From contig JAGKQI010000105.1 in the NCBI GenBank assembly GCA_018806915.1, positions 1,488,001-1,552,000 of the forward strand: a stretch of 64,000 nt of DNA, written 5' to 3'. The notes beneath the pieces were generated by a model that saw nothing but the letters and a program-made list of their open reading frames with translations, was not told the origin of the DNA and did not search any database. The translations under genes and the position numbers were made by a program. Below are positions 21,613 to 32,200 of the stretch, one piece after another. Position 1 is the first letter of the stretch; the number at the start of each line of letters is the position of its first letter. The stretch is from Phytophthora colocasiae. Lineage: Eukaryota; Oomycota; Peronosporomycetes; Peronosporales; Peronosporaceae.

Positions 21613-23711
21613 CTAAATTTTGGAAATAGGCTTCCCTTGGTCCTGGTTGCGTTCCACAAGCCCGTAGATGTCCGCGAACGCCTTAAAGAGAGCACCTTGG
21701 AACTCTTGAGCTGTAACTCGAGGGAGACGAGCAGCAAGTTGCTGATCGCGGTCACTCGGATCAAACGAAGTGATCATGAAGGACAAATAGTCGTTCTCGC
21801 AGCCGTAGCAAATCCCGATTCCATGAGGCAACATCGGCACGAACCCTCCCCAAAGCCACGGATATCCAGACACGTTGCTAGTGGATAGCACAAAGTTCCC
21901 ACCCCCACCGCTTTCCGCGTAGCTTGGGTCTGCAAACAAAGTTGGAGGAACTCCGGTCTTCTGCATTGCTGCAATTTGCAGTCCAAGGAGATGGCGGGCA
22001 ATTCCATTGCCCGAAAGTGCTTCGATTGAGAGCTCCTTGTGACGAGCCATAGCACGCTTAAGCTTAGAGACCACCTCCGCCTCATCCTTTCCTGATTGAT
22101 CTTGAACCTTCAGCCATTCGAGCAATTCAGATGTCACCGTACGGATCGTCTCAGTTCGTCCTTGGACAAACATCCGAGTGTGGCCGCTTTCGTACGTCGG
22201 GACTACGCGACCGAAGACTCGGAAACCTGCGAGTTGAATACCCATTTGGACAAATGTATCAGGAAAAAGCTTCACTGCGCGCAGTTTCGTCTTGCCGAGC
22301 GCTTTGTTGCGTACTACTAGCATTCGTAAACTGTTTCCATCGTGCTGGAACTTCTCCAAGGCGTTTGGGATTGTATGCACAGCGATTTCTTGAGGTAAAC
22401 GCCAACGTAGCAACTCTGGAGGGGGTAAGAACTCCAGTGAATGGTGGCGACTCTCGATAAACGTCTCGTAGCCGCCACTCCGGTTCAAGTATCTCTCCCC
22501 CAGCCAGCGGAACATGGACTGCAGCACTGTGGCGTCCGCATTAGCATGTTCCATATTGGCCCCCACCATCCCATTGGCAAACACGAGATACTGGAAGCTT
22601 TTGTCGAACCAGCGATTGCCTGCGTTCGCAGCTGCACATTGTCGCGCCAGTTCTGAAGGTGAATCGGGTGTCGACGACTCAAGACACAAGGAGAAGAGAC
22701 TCGTTTCAATCTTGCCAAGGCTGTGCCGGTTCAATGGGTCAAAACTCACTAAATCCTGACGCGCTTTAGTCCATTTATCACGTCTCATGGCAGTCAAAGC
22801 TCCTACGAACTGCGGAATATCGTCGTCATTTGTCGCTGGAAGCGAGTTCAGGTACTTCGAGTGTCGTAAGATATGCAGAAGCTGCACTTCCAAGTCTCCG
22901 ATAGTTAGAATCTCTCCTTCTGCGTCGTACACAGGAAGCACAAACACTCGACCTTCGCAGAAGACGGTAATGTGTCGAACTGTAGCTGGATCTACGCGTT
23001 TGAAGCGGTCCGTCGGTTTGTCGGGAATGCGACAGGTAGAAAAGAGTCGACGAAACATTTCCATACACAAGACGCGGCCGCCCATCGTCTCTGGAGGCAC
23101 TTGCTGTCGCTTGAGTCTCTCGAGATACTCACACGTGTATCGTACGGTCTCAGCAGCTCTTCGGGCTTGGGACACAGGGCGTTCAAAGTCTTGGAACGAG
23201 CCGAAACCAGTCACCATGTTGACGAACAAAGCGTTGGGTGTTGGATCACTGAGGTACGCAACTTGTTCCCACCATTCTGCTAGCTACAAATTATAAGCGT
23301 TAGGAAATATTCCAGAAATGCTTCTTGAGTTTTTTTTTTTTTTACTTACCCAGTTCTCCTTTTCTTCAGCACGTTGTACGAGTTCCGCCTGTAAACTTTC
23401 ACCTTCGCCTCCAGGCTTTCCAAACTCCAGCACAAGTTTCTTGGTAGTCTCAAGTCTCTCCTGAAGGGATACACATTCGTTAAGAACAATTTGTGCACTT
23501 AATAATATTTTATTATACACCAGAAAACCTTCGAAACCAAAGGTTCGAGAGAGCGGAGGTATTTGTTCAACGTGTCATGCAGATCTGTCACAGGAAGATG
23601 CGGAAGTGAAGCCTGCAGTTCGAAACTATAAAATGCATCAGTGTGCTGCTAGCTAAGGAAGTACAGAGCTACAGCTTACGTTGAGGCGCTGCGCGTCGAC
23701 GAACGAGCCAT
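21613..23711 (-). CDS. CRAT: Carnitine O-acyltransferase (acetyltransferase type), 4 exons
   Basis: Model: complement of 23680-23711, 23529-23625, 23350-23460 and 21613-23283; GT-AG ends and phases agree, giving 636 residues. Exon 2 opens with the family N-terminal signature (FELQASLPHLPV), exon 4 opens with the AEWWEQVAYL substrate-tunnel strand. The catalytic His (about 326) lies in GANMEHANAD, and the carnitine-site phrase ESGHTRMFVQGRTE follows. It moves acyl groups between CoA and carnitine, serving mitochondrial or peroxisomal lipid breakdown. The N-terminus (MARSSTRSAS) is presequence-like and the C-terminus ends SKI, a PTS1-like tripeptide, so dual targeting is possible. The exon 2/3 donor (AAG|GTTTTC) is weak and is the least certain junction. 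Confidence 0.92.
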
Positions 23712-24261
23712 TTCTCTTTGGTGTCTCTTCGTTTGAAATGGGTTCATGTTCTATTGCCACATTTGGATTCCCATTTTTCGGTATCCAAATTCTGGATACG
23801 ATGTATTCATCATGAAAAAATAGCACTATCACTACAAAACAAACTTCAGATAAGTTTGAAGCAATGGTGATGCAATGAAGTGAATAACTGGGTATAAAGA
23901 CCAATCAATAATTCTTCTAAGCTACGAAGCTTCATACGAATCCGTCATGATCGCTTTGACCATTTCGAGAATCCCGCGAGGATCGCCCACCAAGATCTAC
24001 AAGGTTACAAATTAAAATGCTGCAGAACTCTACAGAGGTACTGTGAAGACGTACGCTCAATGCCAAGCCAATTTGTTCAGCTCTTTTGACCGTTGGTAAA
24101 TGATGAGAGTTCAAGTTGATGTGTCAACGTAGTGTAGGGTTCCTAGGATGAGAAAGAAGACATCGTCCAGACCCAAGCTATCCCTTTGAATTCCTGAAGA
24201 CCGGTATTTCACCGCATCATAGGCTGCTCTGCGGTAGTGATAATTCAAGTTTAACGTTAAC
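23712..24261. other. Intergenic, no gene seen
   Basis: Upstream region of the carnitine acyltransferase, ending where the repeat island begins. It holds inverted copies of the 'ATTTGGAT / ATCCAAAT' motif (23762-23800). No coding support. Confidence 0.5.
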
Positions 24262-24836
24262 GTCCAGTAGAGTTCTGCAGCTCAATAGCAATGCGACTTT
24301 TTCCCAGTGGCGTCATGTGTCCAGTGCATCACCCAAAATGATGATAACTTGGCTGTCAGTTGTAGCATGGACGTCACAGTACCATCGCCTTCCGGAATAC
24401 TCTTTCGATTAGGAGATACTGCTGGATAACATGGTGTATGACGTTGGGGATACACTCCGTCCATCATTAGACCTTCTCGAAAGAGACCAAGACCTGCAGC
24501 CGTCAATAATGAATGTCATGCTATTGCTGCGTAATTGTCTGCTTTTGCGTTTGGACACTCCAATCTTCTTCTTACGACCACTCATCGAGTCCAGAGACAA
24601 CACAGTGTCCTCCAAACGTAGACAATTGATGTCGATCTCCAATTTTGGATAAGGATTCCAACTTTTGGAAACCAAGAATAATGGTCATACCGTTCCGTAA
24701 AGCAAGCGGTAGTTGGTTAGTCCCGTAGAGTTCGCGAAAGTGATCATCGATGGCTACAATGACGCCAAGCTCACCGGTTGCTGATGTCGATTTATTGAAT
24801 AGACTAAAGGCCATGAATCGATTTGGTACAGTACTG
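24262..24836 (-). repeat. Repeat module T, copy 1
   Basis: A repeated sequence with minus-strand coding-like phrases (NRFMAFSLFNKSTSATGELG; GVYPQRHTPCYPAVSPNRKS) split by stops and frame changes. Related copies lie at about 27548-28052 (inverted) and 41536-41888 (same orientation). Copy 1 has about 60 bp (near 24745-24805) that copy 2 lacks. No transposase or helicase signature was recognised, so the parent element is unknown. It abuts arm A on its right. Confidence 0.6.
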
Positions 24837-25708
24837 GTGATCCCGTCACTGCGGCCCTGCATACCCAGCGTGTACACGTGGTCACGTTTAGCTTTCAGAC
24901 CCCGCGGGCGAAGCTTATCGTGGACAGCATTCTGGGTGCAGTTGCACCGATATGACGTTTATTGTGGCGTATCATGCAGCTTACGCGAGTTTTTTTTATG
25001 GCTTGTAGATGTGACATTGAGCAATATGCTGACAGTTTTACGTTAATTTGCTGACGGGTTTACGTTAAAAGTACCGATGGGAGCTCGTTTTGTCGGTTAG
25101 GTAGACTTTACGGAGAAGAAGGAAGATATACTCCTGAAGAAGGACAATGAAAAGCAAATTAGCATGAGGTTCCAGCTCGAGAAGGCTGGAATCGCTTTGG
25201 TGATATGCTACCTCGATGCCATTTGCATCTTCATCTGGGATTAACCCAACTACTGGAGGAGTGTCGTGGGTGCTGCTATCGTATGGGCCTTCACAACTTG
25301 GCATAGCTCTCATAATATACCTCTCTACACCAAACTACGTGGTTTCCGAATATTTGACAGGCCGTATCCCAATTTTGGATACGGTCTCTTTGTTCTGCCA
25401 ACATTTGCAGTGCAAATGCTACAATCTATCGGTACAAGTATTCATTTTCACAGCACGACCGCCCACCCCTTAGCAGGATACGTTTATCCAGAATCAATGC
25501 CAACAGCACGACCATCCAAGTGTATGTACCTTAGCCGACCCTTATGCAAGTTGGAAGAAGGAATGGAATGGTGGTAGCGTGAATCGTACAGACCGATAAT
25601 AAAGTAGGAAGTCATGTCGTGTTTGTCAAAATCTACAATGTAATTTTAGAGTAAATAAATAAATAGGTAAATACTAGTAGGTAAATACTACAGTGAGTGG
25701 AGTGGTGG

Positions 25709-26656
25709 CTACTGCTGCTGCGCCTGCGTATATATGTGTGGAAGGAAGTATCTAATGCTCCCACGTCCGGTGAACTTCTTTGCAGCCGCTGCGGCTCGAC
25801 GTAGTTTGGCCTCCGCCCTGCGCTTCCAGGTACTTGCCAGGGTCCATCTCGCAGGAAAGAGACGCGATGGTACTCCTTGGAAGCCATTTCGACGCGGTGT
25901 GATGTGTTGAAGGACAGGTTCACGGGGTGTTGGGAGCGTGGAGTTGGCTGTTGAGCAGGAGGATGCAGCTCGAACCTTGGTCGGAAGGTTCTTGCATAGC
26001 TCTGGGACGTTGACGATGCGTACAAACGGTAGCTGGGGAGCTTCTGGCTTGGTTTTCGCTACAAGATCAATGGTCGGTAGATTCTTGTGTGAATTGGAGA
26101 CGGTGGAGGCCTCGGCTGGCGGAACTTGCTGGGTTTCTTCCTCCGTTAGCGCTGAACATACAGGCAGCGAATTCTTGAGCAGCAACAAGGCCTTGGAGAT
26201 CTCAAGGGGCGACACCGGCGGTGTAGTGACATCTGTATCCGCCGTAGGAGTCATGCGCGGCGAATTCTTCACGTGCGCGGAGGCCTTGGTGAAATCAACG
26301 GGCGATACTGGCGATGGTTTTGCTTCGGTTGACGCTGGACAAGCCACGACTGGCGGGTTCTTGAGGAGTGCTGAGGCCTTGAGCGCTACTTGCGGAGCGT
26401 CCGGCTTGAATTCGGCCACGGGAGTCGTGGCGAAAACCGCAGCTAGCTGGGCGACGCATGGAGTCGTCAGCGTTTGGTACTGCTGGCACTGCGAGCGACG
26501 GAGTTCGGCGACAGGAACGGCGAGAGGCACCCACGCCTCGAACTTCTGGATGAGCGACTGGACATCTGCTGCTGGGCCGGCGTGGTTGAAGGCGTTGGAG
26601 GTGACACGGGTCACAGTTTGAGCTTCAAAGGCGCTGACGAGACGTCGAACGGACAT
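25709..26656 (-). CDS. Cargo gene of arm A, unknown function (copy 1)
   Basis: 315 residues from the ATG at 26656, open throughout. It begins MSVRRLVSAFEAQTVTRV, followed by a Pro/Ala/Lys/Ser-rich low-complexity body with about five degenerate units built around 'K-A-x-x-L-L-K-N-x-P' separated by PPVSP-type spacers, and a basic Arg/Ala helix (KRRAEAKLRRAAAAAK) at the end. Not recognised as any family; no signal peptide, RxLR or membrane segment. Compared with the arm B copy, a one-base loss and a nearby one-base gain change about 10 residues before the basic helix and then restore the frame; the tail is longer and different. A near-consensus oomycete initiator lies 84 bp upstream (26740-26755). 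Confidence 0.5.
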   Translation of the reverse strand: MSVRRLVSAFEAQTVTRVTSNAFNHAGPAADVQSLIQKFEAWVPLAVPVAELRRSQCQQYQTLTTPCVAQLAAVFATTPVAEFKPDAPQVALKASALLKNPPVVACPASTEAKPSPVSPVDFTKASAHVKNSPRMTPTADTDVTTPPVSPLEISKALLLLKNSLPVCSALTEEETQQVPPAEASTVSNSHKNLPTIDLVAKTKPEAPQLPFVRIVNVPELCKNLPTKVRAASSCSTANSTLPTPREPVLQHITPRRNGFQGVPSRLFPARWTLASTWKRRAEAKLRRAAAAAKKFTGRGSIRYFLPHIYTQAQQQ

Positions 26657-26687
26657 TGTTGAGCTGAGAAGAGGAGACTGGAGGGAG

Positions 26688-27197
26688 CTAGGTGCTGCTA
26701 GTCGGGAGCTGAGGAGAGGAGACTTGAGCTGGTCGATGCAAAATCGAGAATGAGCTCCTCGAAAGCAGCTCGGTAGCTACAAGACAGAGAAGCAAGTACG
26801 CGTCAACGTGGCAGCCACAAATTTCACCTGCGACGTGCTGATTGATGGGTCTGGCGCACCACTGGTGGCGCCGGTGATCGTTTCCATTGTACTGAGTAGA
26901 TACGCTAACGAGAAAGTGGTCATCGTGGCGGCGATGCTCGGATGGGGGTTTTCGTGGAAATCCCAGAAGGTTTAGGGATAATCTTTTGTGAACATTTTCT
27001 CGTAAAGAGTTAGTGTAGCCCATTTTAAACGTGTGAGATGGCTGAACCATCGGATCTACACGTCTACGAAGACATAGGGAGACTTCTGCTAGATTAACGT
27101 CAGTAGTAAGGTGGTAGATAAGCGATTCACGCGTCCTAGCACATTCTAAGGTGTCTAAAACAGAAATAAAACGTTCTTTCCATCGTAGATTTTGCAA
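26688..27197 (-). other. Conserved arm-internal open frame, unassigned (copy 1)
   Basis: A 170-codon frame, nearly unchanged at protein level in arm B (up to 39402, where the gypsy LTR supplies the upstream part). It overlaps the 5' leader and promoter of the cargo gene, so conservation may only reflect recent duplication. No family recognised; composition (many Arg, His, Ser) is not convincingly protein-like. Confidence 0.25.
26740..26755 (-). promoter_or_regulatory. Oomycete initiator/flanking element of cargo gene copy 1
   Basis: Read on the minus strand this is GCTCATTCTCGATTTT, differing at one base from the published oomycete 16-nt start-site consensus GCTCATTYYNCAWTTT. It is 84 bp before the ATG, a normal distance for oomycete leaders, and is identical in the other copy (39335-39350). 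Confidence 0.65.
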
Positions 27198-27301
27198 ATT
27201 GTTTTTGTATAGTCGAAGTTGCGTTCCACAAGCCTGTTGATAACTCCAAACGCGGATAATTCCAACTGAGAGAGCCTCGCTGTGATATGTTCACCTCCAC
27301 G

Positions 27302-27702
27302 CTGCCGGGAACCAATTGACACCGAGCTGGGCGTTTGCGCCGCCACAGCTTATCCAGCATTTCGCTCTGTTTGGACTCCTTTCTGCATCTTGAATTTCAT
27401 TTCAAAAAGATCTAGTGAGCAGATAGCAAAACGCGCACACGTCATTTTCGAGACCTAACGGCGACAGCGACCGGACCCCACAACAACCGTTCGCTGCAGC
27501 GAGAAGAGCATCGTTTTCCGTTTCTTGTGTCCATGACAATTGTAATCGGGAGGGCAAGTACTGTACCAAATCGATTCATGGCCTTTCACTTTGGCGAACT
27601 CTACGGGACTAACCAACTACTGCTTGCTTTATGGAACGGTATGACCATTATTCTTGGTTTCCAAAAGTTTATCCTTATCCAAAATTGGAGATAGACATCA
27701 AT
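27302..27702. other. Spacer between arm A and repeat C, including the start of module T copy 2
   Basis: About 250 bp of unassigned sequence, then from about 27548 the inverted second copy of module T (plus-strand phrases STVPNRFMAF and ELYGTNQL). Lacks about 60 bp present in copy 1. Confidence 0.45.
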
Positions 27703-28397
27703 TGTCTACGTTTGGAGGACACTGTGTTGTCTCTGGACTCGATGAGTGGTCGTAAGAAGAAGATTAGAGTGTCCAAACGCAAAAGCAGACAATTACGCAG
27801 CAATAGCATGACATTCACTATTGGCGGCTGCAGGTCTTGATCTCTTTCGAGAAGGTCTAATGATGGACGGAGTGTATCCCCAACGTCATACACCATGTTA
27901 TCCAGCAGTATCTCCTAATCGAAAGAGTATTCTGGAAGGCGATGACACCATGCTACAACTGACAGCCACGTGATTATCATTTTGGGTGACGCACTGGACA
28001 GACGTGGGGATTTTACGCCACTGGAAAAAGTTGCATTGCTATTGAGCTGCAGAACTCTACTGCGATACTATGAAGGCGTACACTCAGTGCCAAGCGAACT
28101 CCTTCTGCTATCTTGTGTGTTGGTTGTGTAGTAGATATGTTGACATTTGAAGAAACGGATGTATGGCTGCACTGGTTCTAGGTTCCTACGGGTAAAGAGA
28201 ACGAGAGAGAAGGTATTGTTCAGACTGAAGCCATCCGGAATGAATTGGTGGAGACTGGCATCTCCCCGCATTGTATCAGGATGGACTGCTCTGCGGTCAG
28301 TGACGATTCTTGTGAAAAGCTAACGTATAACTGCTGGTAGTTGTTGGTTGTTGGTTTTTTTTGTGGTTAGACGACTGTAATGGATAACATTATTCAG
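27703..28397 (+). repeat. Inverted repeat C (left), ~0.69 kb, with module T copy 2
   Basis: It matches the reverse complement of 41203-41888. The inner end reads cattattcag immediately before GTGACCC, mirrored on the right by GGGATCAC followed by ctgaataatg. The left part contains module T in plus orientation (phrase GVYPQRHTPCYPAVSPNRKS at about 27860-27920). Together with C' it brackets arm B like long terminal inverted repeats, though no target duplication was found at the outer edges. Confidence 0.75.
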
Positions 28398-28520
28398 GTG
28401 ACCCGTGGAGGTGAATATACCACAGCGAGGCTCTCTCAATTGGAATTATCCGCGTTTGGAGTTATCAACAGGCTTGTGGAACGCAACTTCGATTATACAA
28501 AAACAATTTGCAAAATCTAC
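28398..28520 (-). repeat. Arm B, left fragment (cut by the gypsy insertion)
   Basis: The first 123 bp of arm B, matching arm A in inverse from about 27301 down to 27180. It ends at CTAC (28517-28520), the target site of the gypsy element; the rest of the arm continues at 38902. Confidence 0.85.
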
Positions 28521-29451
28521 TGTAACAGGTTTATTCTCTCACTGCCAGTCAGTGGGTCGTCGCTCGTGTGCTGCGCTGGGTGGTGTGCCCAAGGATCGGG
28601 TGTCGAAGGACACTCTTCAACGTCAACTGGTCGTCTCCTGGCTCGGTTCACCGCGCCGGCTCGTTCGTCGTTCGTCAACGAAGAACTTGCCTACTTATAT
28701 TAACGTATGTGAATATACACTACGCTCGTCTCTTTCGTTCGTCTCTTTCGTTCGTCTCTTTCGTTCGTGCCTGCGCTTTCAGACGTAAACGTATACAGCT
28801 TCCCTGGTTGTCCCTCAGTCCCGTGACACCTGCTTCGGGCCGTACCAATCGAACCGTTGTCCGCTATTGGCTGCCACAGACGCCACCGCCTGAGAACCCA
28901 ACTAGTTCTACTGATCCGCCTGGTCGCTCAGCTATGCAGCAGCTCGCTCGCTACGGACTTCGTTCGTCGTTTAGAGCGGGTCCTCGGACTCCACTCGTGG
29001 TTGTCTCCACTTCGTTCGTCGTTTGTGAGCGGTCCCGTTGGACGCCACTCGTTGTTGTCTCAACCTTCAGTAGCTCTTAGCCACTGGCTTCGTTCGTCGT
29101 TTGTAAGCAGTTCCCTCAGGTTCCACTTGGTTGTCTCCACCTTCAGCTACACTTCACTGGTCGTTCGTCGTTTGGAGTGGGTCTCGCGACTCCTTCCTAC
29201 TTGGTCAATTCGCAACTGCTTCCCACCCGGTCGATTCGAGACTGACTGTCCAGTCCGCCATTGCGTTCGTCTGGCATCCCAGTCAGTCGTAGCTTCAACG
29301 TAGGCCTGTCTGCCTGCATGTTCGCGAGCGTCTCTCTCATTGGTGCTCCAGCGAGCCACTTCGAAGTCACTGGTAGGATTCTTCCATGCCTTGGCTGCTG
29401 TGGGACGGTAGATCCCAGATCCGCGCCTTTCTGCAAGTCAGGCATATTACA
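28521..29451 (-). repeat. Long terminal repeat (3' LTR of the minus-strand gypsy), 931 bp
   Basis: Pairs with 37955-38901. The interior is full of TTCGTTCGTC-type words, including a three-fold 13-bp tandem (CTCTTTCGTTCGT) near 28730-28770. Differences from the other LTR are crowded in the first ~600 bp, mostly 1-2 base losses here. Confidence 0.93.
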
Positions 29452-30380
29452 CGCCTCCATCCACTCCAAGGTCTTCCACGACCTTGCCGCGGTTAAACAA
29501 GTCTTCGTACTCAGCGACAGAATACCATCGTCCTCCACCGTCATTTGATTCGTCAATCGGCCACTGCCGTGTCCAGTTCCGTGTTGCTGCTGCGTTCGTG
29601 TACCGGCGGGCCGTAACTGGTACTCCAACACGTATTGTCCAGCTCTGTTTCTTCTTCGTCGTCGGCAAACTTCCACCAAGAGTTCGTCGTTGGTGTTGGC
29701 CACGCCTCGTTTACCACTGCCGTCGCATTTCGTTTCTCACCTCGTCTCGGAATCGCTGTGTGTTAACAAGAGCCGTCGCTGTTCGTGCAGTCAGTTCTGT
29801 CGCCTCGTCATCGTTGTTCCGTGAGCACTCATCTTCATACTCAAGCTGCTCCTCCAGATCTCGAGCTGCTGCTTCCAAAAGCACCGTCGGTCGCCGATAC
29901 GTCGCAAGAAACGACACGTGAGCTATAAATTGCTCGTGTTCTGGGCCGTCATCCTCCCGTTCAACCAAGAAATTCTCGTAACCGGCCGATTCTACTGCTC
30001 GTAGAGGTCCTATCCATTGATGTACGAACTTGGAAGCTTTAGGGCCTCTCGGAGTCGGAACATCAAACTCGATCACCTGGCGAAAATTCTCGTTTCACGC
30101 GCACTTTCCTATCGTAGTAACGAGCTTGCCGTTGCTGCTCTCGTATTCTCGCTCGTTCTGCACATTCGTGAGCAACTTTCAACGTATCCAAGAGCTTCTG
30201 ATGATGTTTAACCAGATCACCAGCCTCCGTAACTCGTGTAGCGCGTAGAAGTTCGTTGGGAGCTCATGTAAATCGTCCCATCATCCAGTTCATTTGGCGA
30301 AAGTAACACAGTGGAGTGACGTCCCGAGTTATACGCGCGTACACGGCGTAGTCCACCCACGTGTCCCAGTCTCGTTGTCG
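29452..30380 (-). pseudogene. Gypsy integrase C-terminal/chromodomain-like region
   Basis: Minus-strand phrases run on from the integrase core: FVHQWIGPLRAVESAGYENF and HVSFLATYRRPT (an SH3-like integrase tail), then an Arg-rich stretch and AEYEDLFNRGKVVEDLG, which may be an atypical chromodomain-like end. The frame changes at least twice, so it is not one usable protein. Confidence 0.55.
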
Positions 30381-31225
30381 TTCATCGCTCACATGTAGGT
30401 TGCGGCACAGTCCTTCCACGTCCTGTGAAATCTCTCTACACAAGTCCTATCATTTTGTGGCCTGTAAGGGAACCGGGTTGATCTGCTGTGCCTGTAGCGG
30501 TATCACCAATTCTTCGAATCACTTTCCCCACTAACTCGGGTGCACCGTCCGTTAAAATCTCTCGAAATGGTCCAAACCGAAGCACTACCTGCTTCATCAG
30601 AAACTCGGCAATGTTTTCTGCTGCATGGTCTTTCACTGCAATCGCAACTGCATGGCACGCGTCACATATTCCACTGCGGCGATCGCCGTATCGTTCTCCT
30701 CCGTCAGTAGCTGGTAGCGGGCCTGCTACATCAAGTGCCCATCGGTCACCGACATCACCTCCTCGAATACTTCGTAATGGCGGCACTACTTCACGTGGGC
30801 GCGCCTTTCAGCACAAACTCACATTCCTGGCATCCGAGTACCCATCGTCGCACTTCGTCTCTCAACTTCGGCCACCAATACTGCTGCGCAATCCTCGCAT
30901 ACGTGTGAGCTGCACGGAGATGTCCTGACCATACGCTGTCGTGGCACTCCTTGAACACCGTTGCCCATAATGCTGGTGGAAGTACAATCCTTCGTTGATT
31001 CGGCGTCTCTATCACAACCAGGCCAAACACCTTACTGATAGCCCGTCCGTGAAAAGTTCCAGCTCGTAACATTTGCTGTACCATCTTACTTTTCGACTGT
31101 TCATCCGCCATGATCTCTGCATCAGTTGGTTGTAGCGTTGGTTCCTTCATTCGTTGGCGTCGTACGGCTGCTACATCACGTTCTCGATGTGAATCTCCAC
31201 TCGAAGGTCTTGCACGTGGCTGCAA
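30381..31225 (-). pseudogene. Gypsy integrase, zinc-binding knuckle and catalytic core
   Basis: The H2C2 knuckle is visible (H-x3-H...C-x2-C in SGHLRAAHTYA and VLGCQECE). In the next frame the core gives the first Asp in DRWALDVAGPL and the second in ILTDGAPEL; the catalytic Glu survives only in yet another frame (VERFHRTWKD, about 30440). All three acidic residues exist but are not in one reading frame, so this copy is inactive as read. Confidence 0.85.
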
Positions 31226-32200
31226 GGTGTCATCCGTTTCGTCTTCAATGGGGTTCCGCCATTACTGCGTCGAGTTCGTAGCTTCTTGCATCATCATCCG
31301 TAGCTGGACGTGGTGAATCACTCACACCTTCTCCCGATTCTCGTGTCATCCTCCCGTCATCACGGGCAATCCCGAACGCGTCGCTTTCGTACTCGTCTTT
31401 GGGTCCGTTCGTACTTCGCCTGACTTATCACCGCCACTTGACATACCGTCGGCCCAAGTCACCGTCTTTCGTTGCTTCCGTTTCCTATTGGTGCTGTCAC
31501 TCGTCGTTGCTGCTATCGCTCTATTCGCCGTTGGTTCCGTGGCTGCAGGTGGTTCCCGTCGTTGCTGATGGTGTTTCCGACGTTCTCGTAGTATGTCGCT
31601 GATCTCGACGTCACCGTTGATACTGCCAATGGTGCTGGTGCCGTCGTGTCCGTCGCTGCTGAACCCACCGTTGCACGTTCCGTCACTTCAGCCACTCCCG
31701 TCATTAATGCTCTCTTCGTTTGCCGGTCTGACTGCCTGAAGTTACCGCCATAGTCGTCGTCGGTCCCGGTGCGGGAATCATTGTGACGGCTACTTCATCT
31801 GTTCTTAGGGTAGTTGCGTCATTACCGTCGCCGGGTTTTCTCGCGTCAGGCTCCCCTTCGTCCGACACCAACGATTCTTTGATCGCCGCCTGTTCTCTCC
31901 TACGTTTTTCACCTCTCGTCATCGGGCGTTCAGCGTTGTTCGTTGCGGACTTCGCTGGTCGTTTTGCCTTTGGTCGCCCTGCTCGACGTCTCCTTTCCTC
32001 GTTACGCTTTGGCTCTGTTGAACCCGGAGGTTCCACGGTGGCATCCACGATCGTGCTGACTAATTGCTCGATTACCGCGCTTACTTCTTCGTCCGGCGTA
32101 CTCGCTTCCTTGCTCTGGTCGTTTGTCACCGGTTCGAGCACCCGTCGTGTGTTCGTCGTGCGTTGCAACTTCCATCCGCGTAATCTCGCCCGTGTTCATG
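31226..32200 (-). other. Long basic linker between gypsy RNase H and integrase
   Basis: About 1 kb encoding Arg/Lys/Glu/Thr-rich phrases (for example RRRRAGRPKAKRPAK) with no recognised domain, in several frames. Ordinary gypsy polyproteins have a much shorter spacer here. It is either a lineage-specific linker or inserted sequence. Confidence 0.5.

Larger units (their letters stand above)
24837..27301 (+). repeat. Inverted-repeat arm A (~2.46 kb), uninterrupted copy
   Basis: The reverse complement of this segment recurs as 28398-28520 plus 38902-41202, with long blocks identical or nearly so; one 82-codon stretch (25065-25313 against 40727-40975) is unchanged at protein level. The outer end reads GTGATCCCGTCAC. 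Arm A keeps the site (about 27180) where the other copy was split by the gypsy insertion. It carries a cargo gene (25709-26656) and another non-assigned frame (26688-27197, minus) that is also conserved in arm B. Small indels distinguish the copies, for example about 24 bp near 25430 absent from arm B. Confidence 0.85.

Noticed and set aside
24262..24836. Module T as a Helitron or known transposase
   Set aside because: No Rep HUH motif, helicase motif, DDE or tyrosine-recombinase signature could be found in any of the three copies.
25938..26621. 227-codon plus-strand frame opposite the cargo gene
   Set aside because: Antisense shadow; the minus-strand frame has the initiator and is open in both copies, with a plausible basic tail.
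28730..28775. Possible CRISPR-like array: repeated CTCTTTCGTTCGT
   Set aside because: A 13-bp direct tandem without spacers, present in both LTRs; ordinary LTR microrepeat in a eukaryote.
29197..29703. 168-codon minus frame spanning the 3' LTR and the gypsy interior
   Set aside because: It crosses the LTR boundary and mixes frames of the element; only its N-terminal part is a remnant of the element's C-terminal region.
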